From: Pelobates cultripes
Lineage: Eukaryota; Chordata; Amphibia; Anura; Pelobatidae
Direction of reading: 5' to 3'
NCBI GenBank assembly: GCA_933207985.1
Contig: OW240914.1
Coordinates: 130,613,881 to 130,677,880 of the forward strand
DNA length: 64,000 nucleotides
Numbering within the stretch: position 1 is the first letter of the stretch; each line of letters begins with the position of its first letter. Positions 33,501 to 42,290 of the stretch are shown piece after piece. Both the position numbers and the translations under genes were made by a program. The notes beneath the pieces are model-generated. The model ran no database searches. It had not been told where the DNA came from and saw nothing but the letters and a program-made list of their open reading frames with translations.

Positions 33501-34133
33501 ATGTCAACCATTGTTACAAGCTCTTCCCTTTTATCTCTACTATTTCTCTTAATTGCATTGTGTGCCTTGGCTGTGCCAGTCCTTGAAGGGATGCTATAGG
33601 CACCCCAGACCACTTCATCTTAATGACGTGTTTTTAGTGCCATTTCCCTCTTGTTTTAGCCCTCAGTGTAAAACATTGGCATTTTGCAGGGACAGCAATG
33701 AATTGCAGCGTTTAAATGCCTCTAGTGTCGGTCACTCTGATAGCCACTAGGGGCGCTTCCACGGAAATAACCAATTAAAATTCCGGTATTTTAATCAGAT
33801 GGACCCCTGGGTAATATATGCCAGTTTGCTAAGTTGGGTAAACATTTAATCCTGTTATTTTTTGTTGTTGCAGAAGTGAATGCCCTGCTGGCTCCCCACG
33901 GTTTCCGCCTTAATAATACAATTACTCCTCCTCCCAGCTACATGCATGCTCTCAAAATCCTCTCACGACCATTGGAAAACTCACAGACTCCACCACCCAG
34001 CTACCTAGAAGCTCTGAAAATTCTCTCTAGGCCAGTGCTGGTACACGTTCATGCCGAAGAGGACTGCGAGGAGAAGGAGGATCTGACGACTTACACTTAT
34101 GGGGAGAAGGAAGGCAATACTCAGGACAATTGA
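21050..34133 (+). CDS. CD5/CD6-like two-SRCR-domain membrane glycoprotein gene (signal exon missing)
   Basis: Seven exons (21050-21171, 28581-28719, 28801-28911, 29927-30060, 31918-32090, 32373-32644, 33874-34133) join with matching phases (1-0, 0-1, 1-1, 1-0, 0-2, 2-1, 1-stop) and GT/AG borders. They give about 403 residues. The order is SRCR domain 1 (8 Cys), SRCR domain 2 (8 core Cys), a transmembrane helix near WLVWAGICLAAMCIVAMCW, a basic stop-transfer KSWKR, and a cytoplasmic tail. Several N-glycosylation sequons occur (ANQS, NHT, NCT twice, NQT). CD5 and CD6 are lymphocyte surface receptors with three SRCR domains and signalling tails; this one shows two. The CD5/CD6 assignment follows from domain order and Cys spacing. 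I cannot choose between CD5, CD6 or a separate amphibian paralogue. The tail is unlike the mammalian CD5 or CD6 tail as I know it. The signal-peptide exon must lie upstream of 21050. Confidence 0.85.
21911..22440. repeat. Minisatellite, units of about 41-45 bp
   Basis: About 12 head-to-tail units built on GGACACTGCTCATGTGCAAA followed by TTAGTAATTAGGACAG. The first units have a 41-bp period. Later ones gain a GGTAGTAATTGGG variant with a 44-45 bp period, so two unit types lie in separate blocks. Confidence 0.85.
22442..22555. repeat. MITE-like fragment with dyad symmetry
   Basis: TAGTCCACAAGATATGGAG, GGTTGCCTACCACTGGATTA and the upstream GTGGACTACCTCTCCC form an element-end pattern common in amphibian short hAT-like repeats. 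GTGGACTACCTCTCCC and GGGAGATGTAGTCCAC are opposed arms. No target duplication was settled. Confidence 0.45.
22556..23238. other. Intronic unique-looking sequence
   Basis: AT-rich, with a T-run near 22693-22710. No coding or repeat signal. Confidence 0.45.
23239..24060. repeat. Minisatellite, 62-bp unit, 13 copies
   Basis: CAGATTATCAGGACAGGCTC starts at 23241 and recurs every 62 bp to 24047, 13 exact periods. Units also contain CAGTGCTGGGTTTATATC and AATGTAAGGTGATCTGA. Copies differ at only a few sites (A/G in CAGACAGTG or CAGGCAGTG; ATG or AAG before GTGATC). The edge units are the most diverged. Confidence 0.95.
24136..24207. mobile_element. 72-bp palindromic piggyBac-like MITE, copy 1
   Basis: TTAA (24132-24135 and 24208-24211) flanks 12-bp perfect inverted ends CCCCTTAAGGAC and GTCCTTAAGGGG. 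The core holds CATGACATGTCACACATGTC, itself palindromic. The ends equal the terminus at 8111-8122. Confidence 0.85.
24212..24650. mobile_element. Kolobok-like MITE, reverse orientation, right end lost
   Basis: It follows the shared TTAA at 24208-24211 and starts AGGGGAACTAGAATC. CTTAATGTAG-like and GTAGTGGTTCCGGTGTC match the reverse complement of the 48136-48631 element's right part, and CTACAGTGTCAGGAATAC near 24630 matches its left end. No right TTAA is found. Confidence 0.6.
24651..25160. other. Intronic stretch, nothing recognised
   Basis: AT-rich with no domain-bearing frame or clear repeat edge. Confidence 0.45.
25161..25535 (+). other. Orphan open frame of unknown origin
   Basis: A frame open from a TAG at 25158 to a TAA at 25533 reads QALTRGLNIGQQLGIKLDLN, ECFPDVFHQDCKRLLYLSHC and SFIDDSWTFSNTQFSNIPVL. 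The composition is protein-like and not low-complexity, but there is no ATG near the start. A strong donor-like AGTAAGT lies at 25550-25556, just after the stop. It lies in the 7.4-kb intron, and the flanking exons already join in phase, so it is unlikely to be part of the SRCR protein. It could be a retroposed gene fragment, a piece of an unrecognised transposon, or a terminal exon of another transcript. I do not recognise it. Confidence 0.3.
25737..26963 (+). mobile_element. Solo LTR, 1227 bp, with 5-bp target duplication
   Basis: It starts TGTGGCGAAACC and ends GGTCCGTTACA, so TG...CA, and is flanked by CATGG on both sides (25732-25736 and 26964-26968). It contains a promoter-like CATAAAAGCTGGG near 26597, followed by CAGTAAATGAGTTCC and a GT-rich stretch. 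No gag or pol is present, so it is a recombined solo LTR of a gypsy- or ERV-like element; 5 bp fits either. Reading frames inside are not coding. Orientation follows the TATA-like box and is inferred. Confidence 0.85.
26969..27837. other. Intronic stretch, nothing recognised
   Basis: Mixed sequence with a T-run near 27090. Short frames lack features. Confidence 0.4.
27838..28110 (+). repeat. SINE-like or LINE-tail interspersed repeat, copy 2
   Basis: An (AAT)n tract, then TTATTTATATAGCACCAG, CCGAAGCGCTGTACAATAGG and GAGGGCCCTGCTCAATGAG in the same order as copy 1 at 14038. Both are on the same strand. Confidence 0.6.
28581..28719 (+). CDS. SRCR gene exon B: middle of SRCR domain 1
   Basis: Acceptor CCCATGTGCAG and donor CAG/GTACTG; phase 0 in, phase 1 out. 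It encodes VCDSLWSVDSPLAHVVCQES followed by GCGKP, which carries Cys2, Cys3 and Cys4 (VC, VVC, GCG) in the spacing of group B SRCR domains. It then has a sequon (NHT) and GVQC with Cys5. The VCxxxW and VCxxxGCG pattern is the clearest SRCR signature in the gene. Confidence 0.9.
28801..28911 (+). CDS. SRCR gene exon C: end of SRCR domain 1
   Basis: Acceptor TTTAATTTTAG and donor CAG/GTACTG; phase 1 in, phase 1 out. It encodes DESSVRECED (Cys6), QQNCTLQSIAALTC (Cys7, Cys8, and an NCT sequon) and a short linker ending NIKHSP. The ESSVxxC pattern and the terminal LxC close the domain. The intron before it is only 81 bases. Confidence 0.9.
28920..29720. repeat. Minisatellite with embedded CA tracts, beside a splice donor
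   Basis: Roughly 18 units of CAGCTACAGACTGCATATAG joined by GC(A/G)CAGTCACACACACAC of variable length. It begins within about 10 bases of the exon C donor. Unit length varies (about 38-56 bp) mainly through the CA tract. Frames across it on both strands are artefacts of the repeat. Confidence 0.9.
29927..30060 (+). CDS. SRCR gene exon D: first half of SRCR domain 2
   Basis: Acceptor TTTATCCCACAG and donor CAG/GTAGTT; phase 1 in, phase 0 out. It encodes MRLSKGRSSCDGHIEVMTGN (Cys1 in SSCDG), then TWSPACF (Cys2) and DPQVLCQQ (Cys3). The RL..G.S.C.G..EV opening and the xWxxxC strand fit an SRCR start and resemble the membrane-proximal domains of CD5 and CD6. Confidence 0.9.
30207..30554. repeat. 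AT microsatellites around a foldback element
   Basis: (AT)n at about 30207-30229 and 30513-30553 flank the 30314-30506 foldback. A frame on the - strand crosses the AT tract and is not coding. Confidence 0.7.
30314..30506. repeat. Foldback element, two arms of about 92 bp, 9-nt loop
   Basis: Arm 30314-30405 (GTAGATAGCACTCCACGGAC ... CCAGACTG region) pairs almost perfectly with 30415-30506. Both arms contain the AACGTTTCAGTCTGGACAAT word or its complement. The loop is TTTCAGCAG. It lies in the intron between exons D and E. Confidence 0.9.
30555..31380. repeat. Tandem duplication, 407-bp unit, two copies
   Basis: GTTTAGCATTGTATTAACTA begins at 30555 and again at 30962, and GTTTAGCATTGTA a third time near 31369, where the match ends. 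The copies differ by a handful of substitutions, so the duplication is recent. It is intronic. Confidence 0.9.
31918..32090 (+). CDS. SRCR gene exon E: second half of SRCR domain 2
   Basis: Acceptor TGTGTATAG after a long T and GT tract; donor AAG/GTGAGT. Phase 0 in, phase 2 out. It opens MNCTYERPAF (Cys4 and an NCT sequon), then VMIQCQENQTSLCNCYH (Cys5, Cys6, an extra Cys, and an NQT sequon), NICQSG (Cys7) and TYLQC (Cys8). The leading ATG is an internal Met and not a start. Confidence 0.9.
32373..32644 (+). CDS. SRCR gene exon F: transmembrane helix and proximal tail
   Basis: Acceptor TTTTTTTGCTAG and donor CAG/GTAAGT; phase 2 in, phase 1 out. A single hydrophobic helix, WLVWAGICLAAMCIVAMCW, is followed by basic VRATKSWKR. 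The proximal tail has three Cys within about 25 residues (KRCAP, RSCLSC), possible palmitoylation sites. SLYKNI fits the ITIM consensus S-x-Y-x-x-I. A basic RQNSKRRR run and NIYETPN follow. A direct join of domain 2 to the helix leaves only a short stalk. Confidence 0.9.
33582..33775. mobile_element. Kolobok-like MITE fragment
   Basis: GAAGGGATGCTATAGGCACC, CCAGACCACTTCATCTTAATG and TGATAGCCACTAGGGGCGCTTCC match the left and internal parts of the other TTAA MITEs. Both termini are degraded. It is intronic. Confidence 0.45.
33874..34133 (+). CDS. SRCR gene exon G: distal cytoplasmic tail and stop
   Basis: Acceptor TTTTGTTGTTGCAG; phase 1 in, stop TGA at 34131-34133. It encodes EVNALLAPHGFRLNN, then TPPPSYMHALKILSRP and, 22 residues on, TPPPSYLEALKILSRP. 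It ends with an acidic EEDCEEKEDLTTYTYGEKEG segment. Each repeat carries PPSY, a PPxY motif of the kind bound by WW domains. The two copies use different codons (CTCCTCCCAGC against CACCACCCAGC), so the repeat is not a recent DNA duplication. Confidence 0.9.
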
Positions 34134-35965
34134 TGAGTCCTGCTAATATTCAGTAATGCATACAGAACATATATACTGACTGCTGACTAATGAACGTCTG
34201 AAGATCAGCATAGCTCTAACAGCATCACTCCATTGGCCACATGTATTATAACCTCGACACTGTTTCCGTTGTTCTTGATAATGTTTCATACTATGTAATT
34301 TAAATAGGTCTATTAGTGCATACAATAAGTATGCCAACCTACACGTGTAAGCATGTCTGCCCATGTCCATTAATATTTAACCTGTGAAGAACTTGAATTT
34401 GTGGATGGCAGCTAATTAATTTCCAAACCTCCCAGTTTCCAGATAAATTCACTTTTCCCTTCGTTACATAGCTTTTTCTTGTGCAGTCCCTGGTTCTTTA
34501 GGTGGGTACAGGAAATATGCAATTTGTATTTTGCTGACAGATGTTACATAATGTCAAGGATTCACTTGTAAAGTGTTGACTTCAAAATATCGAGCATATA
34601 AATGGTGACACTAGAGTGGTTCTCCCTTCATGTATCTAGCACAGTTTACAGTGGGATAACCCCACATCCTTAAAGTGCTGGGAGTTACTGAGTTGTACAT
34701 CCTAACCTTGAGACAGGCATATGCTGTTAGACATCATCTTAAGCCAGTCCACAGGCCCTTAAGTAAGGTACACTCCTAAGCTCCGCAAAACCCACACTAA
34801 TCCCCAACACTAATGAAGACATTTAAAAACTGTACGATTAGGAGTGGCTCTGTAGCGACACTGTTCTTATGACAGCTGTACCATTACTGCAACATATTAA
34901 ATTCATCCCTTTCGACAGCGACATTTTCATTGGCCACTTACATCAAAGACAAGCATGAACTCCGATCTGATGTTATCGCACCCCCATTAGGTCACTAAGT
35001 CCAGATGGTGATCATTCATGTTAGTACCCTTTTTGTTTTCATTGGCATCTCTTTTATGAGCAAGTCTGGTTTACACCAAACCTTTTGCCTTTCCTCATAC
35101 TGATTAGTGTAGATAACTAGTGTTGTATTTCTAGGAATGAATTAAATTCTGTCCCCAAATGAAAATCTCATTTTAATTATTTATTTCAAGCCCTGTTCAT
35201 TTGTAACAGTGCCTTTTATATATTGTATTTAGCAATGTATATTGCATATTGCTATGAGATTTTATTTATTTCCAAATTGCTTTCCTAGAGAGAATTATGT
35301 TAAAATAATAATTCTTGATAATTTTCCCTTACATCATCCCTGTAAAACACACTCCTTCACTGATATGTTAAAATGACACTAAACCTTAAAACGCTTAAAA
35401 ACAGTTTTTGCATTGAATCGTCTGGATAATAAATGGTAAAATGCACAGTTATGTTTATTTTTTACCAAACTGTTTATATTTAATAGGCTGGAGGGCTGCA
35501 TCGACAGCTCAAGTAAGTTAGCAGGGACTGTGTTTTCATAGACTACCATCAGGTAGGTCCTTTACGCTGCTTAGCACAAGATAATATCTGTATCCATTTC
35601 ATGTACAATAAGGGACTTGCACTGCAGGGACACTGTATAAATGATACAGATGCTATCCCTCGCTATTTGTTGCAATGCAATATTTGCAGGATGGTAGAGA
35701 GACTCTTCACAGTTTTTTTCTGTTTGATTGCGTATGATAGGACCACACTTTCCGCTTTAGAGGTAAAAATGGACACTCATGCAGATAGCAGTGAGCACCA
35801 AGATTTTGTAGCTACTGTTCATGAATTCCAAAAATCGATGATTTAAAACTAAATATGTATGTAAAAATGCCAGATTTTTTATTTTATTTAAATCAGTGTT
35901 TTGTTTTTTTTAAATTTGATTGCAATGGGATTTCTTTTAATAAAATGCTTTTTGGAGAAAAATCT
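34134..35965 (+). other. Putative 3' UTR of the SRCR gene
   Basis: AT-rich, with no supported ORF. AATAAA occurs at 35428-35433 and 35939-35944. The second is followed within about 30 bases by GT-rich GATGGTTTTCCATGTTTTCC, the usual cleavage context, and is the better end. Transcript evidence is lacking. Confidence 0.5.
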
Positions 35966-36415
35966 AAAGATGGTTTTCCATGTTTTCCATTTACATAAAA
36001 GATACATTATAGTCCAAACGTTATTCAGCATGAATGGGATTAGCTATGTACCGTGAGGTTTCATCTTTGGTAAATGTCATTAATCCAAATTAATTGAACT
36101 TGTGTCTGCAGAAAAAACATGCACATTATTTCCCAGCAAAAATGTTATACAATAAGCATATAGAGTTCATTATTATTCTGCAGCTATAAGTACACACAAT
36201 GAACACCTTCAATTTAAGTTGTCCTCCAAATAGAAGTGATTAGCCTATTAAAGATAGTTTGCCTCGAAATAACTTAATCATTATATATGCATTTCTAATT
36301 GTATATCACAAAATCAGGTCTAATCTGAAAAGCTATTCTAACTCTGTAATAGTCATCTGGTTGAAGATTACAATAATCAGCGAGGAGGAGTCATTTTAAA
36401 TATCATGAGTATCTA
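35966..36415. other. Intergenic AT-rich stretch
   Basis: No gene or repeat recognised. Confidence 0.4.
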
Positions 36416-36510
36416 GAGCAGGGTTTAGCAATCTATGGCACATGTGCCATGCATGGCACTCAAGGCTGCCAAAGCCAAGCAGGCACTGTCCTATGAGGAG
36501 TCCAAGTGGG
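36416..36510. mobile_element. hAT-like repeat end fragment
   Basis: GAGCAGGGTTTAGCAATCTA followed by TGGCACATGTGCCATGCATG resembles the common CAGGGGT..GGCAACCTATGGCAC hAT-type terminus of vertebrate repeats. No other end was found. Confidence 0.45.
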
Positions 36511-39124
36511 ACTTCAGATATCTGGTAGGGCAAACCAAGCATACAAATAATACAAAGAGCTCACAGTACCCACGCATACAACCCCACAAGCAGCCTCACA
36601 TGCAGTACCACAACCAACCCCACACATACACACCTATGCAAACACACTATATGACATCTTATTGGTGTCACCTTGAAGAGATACTGATTACAGTGAAAGT
36701 TAATACTAGATGTTTGCAAAACTCTGGTTCGTTCATAAATGAATTGATTTTTGTCACAATCAAAATCCTTCAAATCCACACCTAAATAAATCTATACTTA
36801 TTATCAATTGACCCAGGTACTGATTTGTTTGGGTGTAAATTAAAAGAATTTTGATTTGGACAAATTTATTCACGTATGGATGAACCAAAGTTTATGTCTA
36901 GCTAAAACACATTCTAGCGGCAACAATCTCCTACTATTTTTGTTTGGACATAAAATTGTTGGAATGCATTATGCACCTTATTCTGCTCATACTTGTTTAC
37001 ATATATACTGTTGCATATTCCACTAATGTACTTTTGATTTTTATTTTTTTTAATGTAAATTATTACACGCATTTACCTTGTAATATGACCTAGTTCCTTT
37101 CGATAGATCCTGGTTATAGTATCATACCATCTTCCCATGGTTTTGGAAGTGCCCATATTAATATTGGGGAAATGCTGTGACTGTGTATTTGCTGCGTGTT
37201 GGAGGAGGGTGACTCTACTAATGGGTACTCCACTAAAACTCTTTTGGACAACCCCCGTCTCTATCCAGTTAAACGGGAGCTGTACCCTCCTCTCCCCTGT
37301 TGGTTTTCCACCTATTTCATAAAATGCCCCTGAGTATGGTGCCATGCTTACCTATTGTCATACACTGTATTGTTTTAAATTCTATCCGTGACCTGGTTCA
37401 CTGGCCTATACAGAAGGTGTCTTTGGATGTAACTGACTGAACACCCTTTTGTCATTGTTGATAATCCATTACTGCTTTCCTGCGGTTTATATTATCCATC
37501 TCACACCTTTGTAGATTGCGATCACAACAGAAATTGTCTTGGGTTAAAAAAGAAAAAAAATTGAAATGTGGTGAACACAATTCTGCATGGAGTACTGTCA
37601 CTATACAATAGTTTTAATACTAGGTATACAAATATTAAACATATATTTTGTATATTTTATATATGTGTAAAATAATATTAAATGTAAAAGTTCATACATC
37701 ATACATTTCATAGAGAAAAAAAGGTTTAAGGTGATTTTCAATGGTTTATTTAATGGGTTTCAAACTTCTGAGAAGTGACAATTACGAGCTTATATTATGG
37801 ATCCAATGTGGTTCCACCGGTTCAGCTAGGGTGATGCTGGAAGTGTTCAACTACACTATTCTGTGTTCTTTTTTGTTTTTGTACCCCCCCTCCTTCCTTT
37901 GTTTTTATGTAAGTTTGGCAAGTTTTATGTTGTTATTAGATAATCATCGAAGTGTCAATACGTGCATGGTTGCTGAGGAAGCATAATATACGTGTAAGGT
38001 ATTCCTACTTGGACAACACAATTTGATTCAACTATATGGAGCTCTGGACCACAGGCCAGAGGCCAACACATAATCGCTGTCTTGAATGCCATGTCTTATC
38101 CTGTTGTTCATCTGCCCTACACTGTCTATCAGGACACAGTGTTGCTGGGAAAAAACAATAAAAATTAAACTAACAAAAAACAAACCAAGTAGATGCTTAG
38201 CTATTTTAGCCTGAATTTTTATTGTTTTTTTTTTTATTATTCACAGTTTAATGATTAAACTATTCACTGTAACAGTGAAATTTGTTAGTGAAATTTTGGT
38301 TACAGTATGTTTTTTGCAATCAGTTAAGCTAAACTCTGCCCAACTGCGATAGAGCTTTCTCAAGATATACAGCTGAGTAAGGGTACACATAATTAATTTT
38401 GAGAAAGACCCTTTGGGAGTGGAAGTTGACTGATTACATAAACTAACGTGTGAGAGAGATTTAAGTTTACGAACCCTTAGTTTAATCCATCTTCACCCTC
38501 TAAGCACACTTGTTACAGGGCTCTGTTTAGACAGACACTCAAGATGGGAAAGTCCTTTACAAAAGGCTCACCTGTCATGAACTGTCAGTCACAGCACTGT
38601 AATTGGTTGGATTGGAAGCCAAACAACTGAATGGCAAGACTTACTTCTCGCAAGACTTGTCCAGTACAGTGTATAGGAATAGATTGGACTGAAGGGTGAA
38701 TATTGATTCATTTTACAGTTTTTGTGACTTTTTTTTTTTCTTGTTGGTTTTGACTATTCTAGTATATTTTTGTATTAATAAATGGTGTCCGTTTAATGAG
38801 GGTTGTTTGGCCATTTTTATTCAAAGCCTGAAGAAAAAGCGTGCTTTACTTTTTTTACGCTAACAATTAGTGTGACAAGGTTAGATAGGGACATATTTGG
38901 GAAGAGAGGGGTGGGTAGGGGTTTGGGGACTTTTTGTAACTTACTTTTTATTCAATAATTGGATAATCCCTTTCAGACTTAACCCTACCAGGACTAAGAA
39001 ACAGGGAAACTCATAAGTGTCTGGGAGACTGGATATCTGATGGGTCATTCAGTAGGTTTTTTTTTTTTTTGTTAAAGAAAAGATCGACTGGGCCCAAGAT
39101 ATTTTATTTTTATTTTTTTGCTGT
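36511..39124. other. Intergenic stretch, nothing recognised
   Basis: AT-rich, with small runs (T near 38226-38235 and 39058-39070). Frames such as 37073-37345 on the - strand have no domain features. Confidence 0.45.
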
Positions 39125-39193
39125 GATGTTGCGGTTTCCTTAAAGTCTCCTGGGATAAAAGGTCCCAGGAGACTTTAAGGAAACCGCAACATC
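39125..39193. repeat. Perfect hairpin, 31-bp stem with 7-nt loop
   Basis: Arm 39125-39155 (GATGTTGCGGTTTCCTTAAA...) is the exact reverse complement of 39163-39193. The loop is TAAAAGG. There is no mismatch, in otherwise AT-rich unique-looking sequence. Confidence 0.95.
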
Positions 39194-39406
39194 CCATCAA
39201 CTTATGCCACTTAATAAATTAACATTTACATCAAAGTCTTAAATCTAGTCTTTTTTTGCTCTTTTCAAATAAACTCATTATGTAACAAAAAGCAACGTGG
39301 TTGTGGATTTTACATTCAAATAATAAAGATGTGTATTTGCTATGCAATAGAAAAACAAACTATAAAATTGATTAGTTAAAGGAGCACTCCTTAAAAAAAA
39401 AAAAAT

Positions 39407-40539
39407 AGCATGCTGGGTGTGGGACCTGAGAACCAAGATGGCCGGATGTTGTTTTTAGTGGCTCCGGCACACTTGTGCTTAAATTCAGCATTGCCTACAC
39501 AAAACAGCATTGGAATAAGTTTTCAGTGTGAGGTGATCCAACACTTACTGAGCGGGAACACAAGGAAGCTTGATGCATGTTGTTATACTGCCGAATTGCA
39601 CCGTCCGACTCTGCGGCCTAGCTTGGTTTGTGGCCTGATGACCAGAAGAAGTGGCCTATTTATCAACATGGGCTCTCTTGAAGCCCCGCTGCCCCCTCTT
39701 TGGACCGATGGGGGATATCCAGGTCCCCGCTGAGGAAACTTACAACTGTCTAATCGACAGCCACGTGGTGGGCCTAAGATTATCGCCGTGCCCCAGCCAC
39801 TGCAACACAAGAGAGCCCGACTCTACTTTCGGAAAGAGTGTCTTGCAGCAAAATTTAACACGCGCTGCCAGGGCTTTTTAGCGTGTATATATAGCCAATT
39901 TTGCACCCCTGGCCTGCTGTAAGAGCTCGACACTCCAGTTGTCACATCAGACCGCCATTCCTGTTCTGGGTTGGGAGCCCACTTGGTAGTACATCTGATC
40001 AGCCGCCCGGATTCCCTGGAGGTTCCCCGAACTCCGAGTTGACCTCGGACCCGAGTCCCTGGCAAGAGGAGAAGGAGGACATTTGGAGCTGCGGTGACCG
40101 CTTCCTTTAAGGCCTCGGCTTCAGGGAGTAACAAAACCCTTGTGCAGTGGATTAAATGCAGGTTACAAGCTTGAATCCCAGCTTTTCTTACAACACCGTT
40201 TGGGCACAAGAGCTGCAAATCTAACTAGACTGGAGAGGGGCTGTGTCATGTGGTATCTCTTCCGGGTTTGGCACTTCCGCATTGTGGAGCCGGCCCCACC
40301 CCCTTCTGACGTGGCTCTGACAGTACTTAGGGAGACAGCGCCAGGGAGAAGGCGCTTGGTGATTGTGGGACCTACTTCCGGGTATGCACGCCGGCTCCAC
40401 AAGCTCTGACAAGCCGTCCCAGCCTTTGAGCCAATGCAAGGATTGCTGCAAACCATAGAGGATTACTGGAGAACGGATACTTTGCTAATTTACAAGTGGA
40501 CTATAACTCTGAACTCTTGGAGGACAACTCACCTTAACC
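39407..40539. repeat. GC-rich unclassified interspersed repeat, possibly a LINE 5' region
   Basis: Starts near GCTGGGTGTGGGACCTGAG with an AAGATGGCCGG box and stays GC-richer than its surroundings to about 40530. One frame from about 39752 reads GPKIIAVPQPLQHKRARLYF then RKECLAAKFN, protein-like but short and unplaced. Neither strand gives a long ORF. It may be the leader of an L1/Tx1-like LINE, low confidence. Confidence 0.3.
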
Positions 40540-40543
40540 TTAA

Positions 40544-41036
40544 AGGACCACTATAGTGCCAGGAAAACATACTCGTTTTCCTGGCACTATAGTGCCCTGA
40601 GGGTGCCCCCACCCTCAGGGTCCCCCTCCCGCCCGGCTCTGGGGGAGGAAAGGGGTTAAAAACTTACCTTTTTCCAGCGCTGGGCGGGGAGCTCTCCTCC
40701 TCTCTCCTCCTCCGTTCCTCCTCCTGGGCTGAATGCGCACGCGCGGCAAGAGCTGCGCGCGCATTCAGCCCGTCGCATAGGAAAGCATTTACAATGCTTT
40801 CCTATGGACGCTTGCGTGCTCTCACTGTGAAAATCACAGTGAGAAGCACGCAAGCGCCTCTAGTGGCTGTCAATGAGACAGCCACTAGAGGAAATAGGGG
40901 AAGGCTTAACCCATTCATAAACATAGCAGTTTCTCTGAAACTGCTATGTTTATAAAAAAATGGGTTAACCCTAGAAGGACCTGGCACCCAGACCACTTCA
41001 TTAAGCTGAAGTAGTCTGGGTGCCTAGAGTGGTCCT
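40544..41036. mobile_element. Kolobok-like MITE, complete, with TTAA target duplication
   Basis: TTAA at 40540-40543 and 41037-41040 flank AGGACCACTATAGTGCCAGG and GCCTAGAGTGGTCCT. The body is nearly collinear with 11619-12049 (CGTTTTCCTGGCACTATAG, GCCACTAGAGG, GAAACTGCTATG) and longer by internal insertions. Confidence 0.85.
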
Positions 41037-41080
41037 TTAAGTATATCTTTCAACTATTGTCTGCAATATCATTTATTATT

Positions 41081-41275
41081 GAACCAATTCCTGCTTGCTC
41101 AAATCTTCTCTGCTTCAAGTTACTAATTATATGGAGGACAACTCCCATCATGCTTACTTACTATGAACTGTTTCTTGGAACCAATTCCTGCTTGCTCAAA
41201 TCTTCTCTGCTTCAAGTTACTAATTATATGGAGGACAACTCCCATCATGCTTATTTCCTATGAACTGTTTCTTGC
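41081..41275. repeat. Tandem duplication, 97-bp unit
   Basis: GAACCAATTCCTGCTTGCTC begins at 41081 and again at 41178. Both units run through TATGGAGGACAACTCCCATC. The overlapping reading frames translate the repeat and are not a gene. Confidence 0.85.
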
Positions 41276-41675
41276 TTTGCAGATACTCTCTGCTACCTGC
41301 TTAATGTTTCTATTGAAGATTATTCCCAGTAACCTGAAGAATCTTATTAAAAACTTCTCTGAGGAAATACTAATTAATGAACTTTGTATTGTTTGATAAC
41401 CTGCACTTTCTTCTTATTGCATTATTGCCTAAATGCAATTCATTTAAGTTTATCAATCATTAAAACTTAGTTTGATTCTCAAATTGCCAGCAATCCTCTC
41501 TTTTCTTAAAGCTACACTATTGATACTTTAAAGATTCTTTGTTTCTTTACTATTGTAATTAAGGAGTTCTACAAGCTGCAGTTGAGTTCCAATCCAAATA
41601 ACCCAAGTAGCATAACAGGCTGTTACCTACCTGTGGTATTGACTGTCTTCTTGATAGTGGAAACCACTTGTAGCT

Positions 41676-42290
41676 GCATGTCACGGCTGCTAGTGTGGTC
41701 CAACACGCAGAAACTATGTAAACATATACATTAAAAAGAAAGGAAAGGAAATAAAAGGACAGAGCGTAAACCGGACCTTAGAATGGCCGGACTAATACGT
41801 TAGCGATAGAGAATGGTCAAAGGAAAAGCCAAGGTCAAGGAAGCCAGAAATACTCAAATACCGTTTAAACAAGCCAAGTCAGGGGAACCAGAATTCAGAA
41901 TAACCAGGGAAAAGCCAAGATCAGGATAGCAGGAAGTAATATTCACAAAGATAAACGCACTCTAGGGAACCAGGAACAGGAAACCATGACATGGCAAGGT
42001 ACTGGGGTGAATTAGAGATTTAAATATCCCTCTCTAGGCTCTGATTGGTCAGAGGGTGACCTCTGACCCCAGAACATGCGCGTGCGTTGACATCGTGACG
42101 TCACTCGCACGTTCGTATAATTTTGGGCGGTGGAGCCATGGATGGACGTGACCTCATGGTCGGCGACATCTTGGATTTCCCCGAGCGGCGTGGAGGAGCG
42201 GTTCTCGACTCGCCGCTGAGCAGGTAAGCTCAGTGAGTTGGTGCGGTCGTGCCAGTCGGGCACGGACGCACATGGCAGCAGCTCCTAAAC
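41676..42290. repeat. Unclassified interspersed repeat
   Basis: Begins CATGTCACGGCTGCTAGTG, with GGCCGGACTAATACG, phrases of AAGCCAAGGTCAAGG type and TCTGATTGGTCAGAGGGTGA, and ends near GTCGGGCACGGACGCACATG. Boundaries are uncertain; it could be LTR-like. The - frame at 42012-42263 shows no domain. Confidence 0.3.

Noticed and set aside
39407..40539. A host gene in the GC-rich segment near 39.4-40.5 kb
   Set aside because: Frames on both strands are short and overlapping, no splice structure supports them, and a repeat leader explains the composition better.
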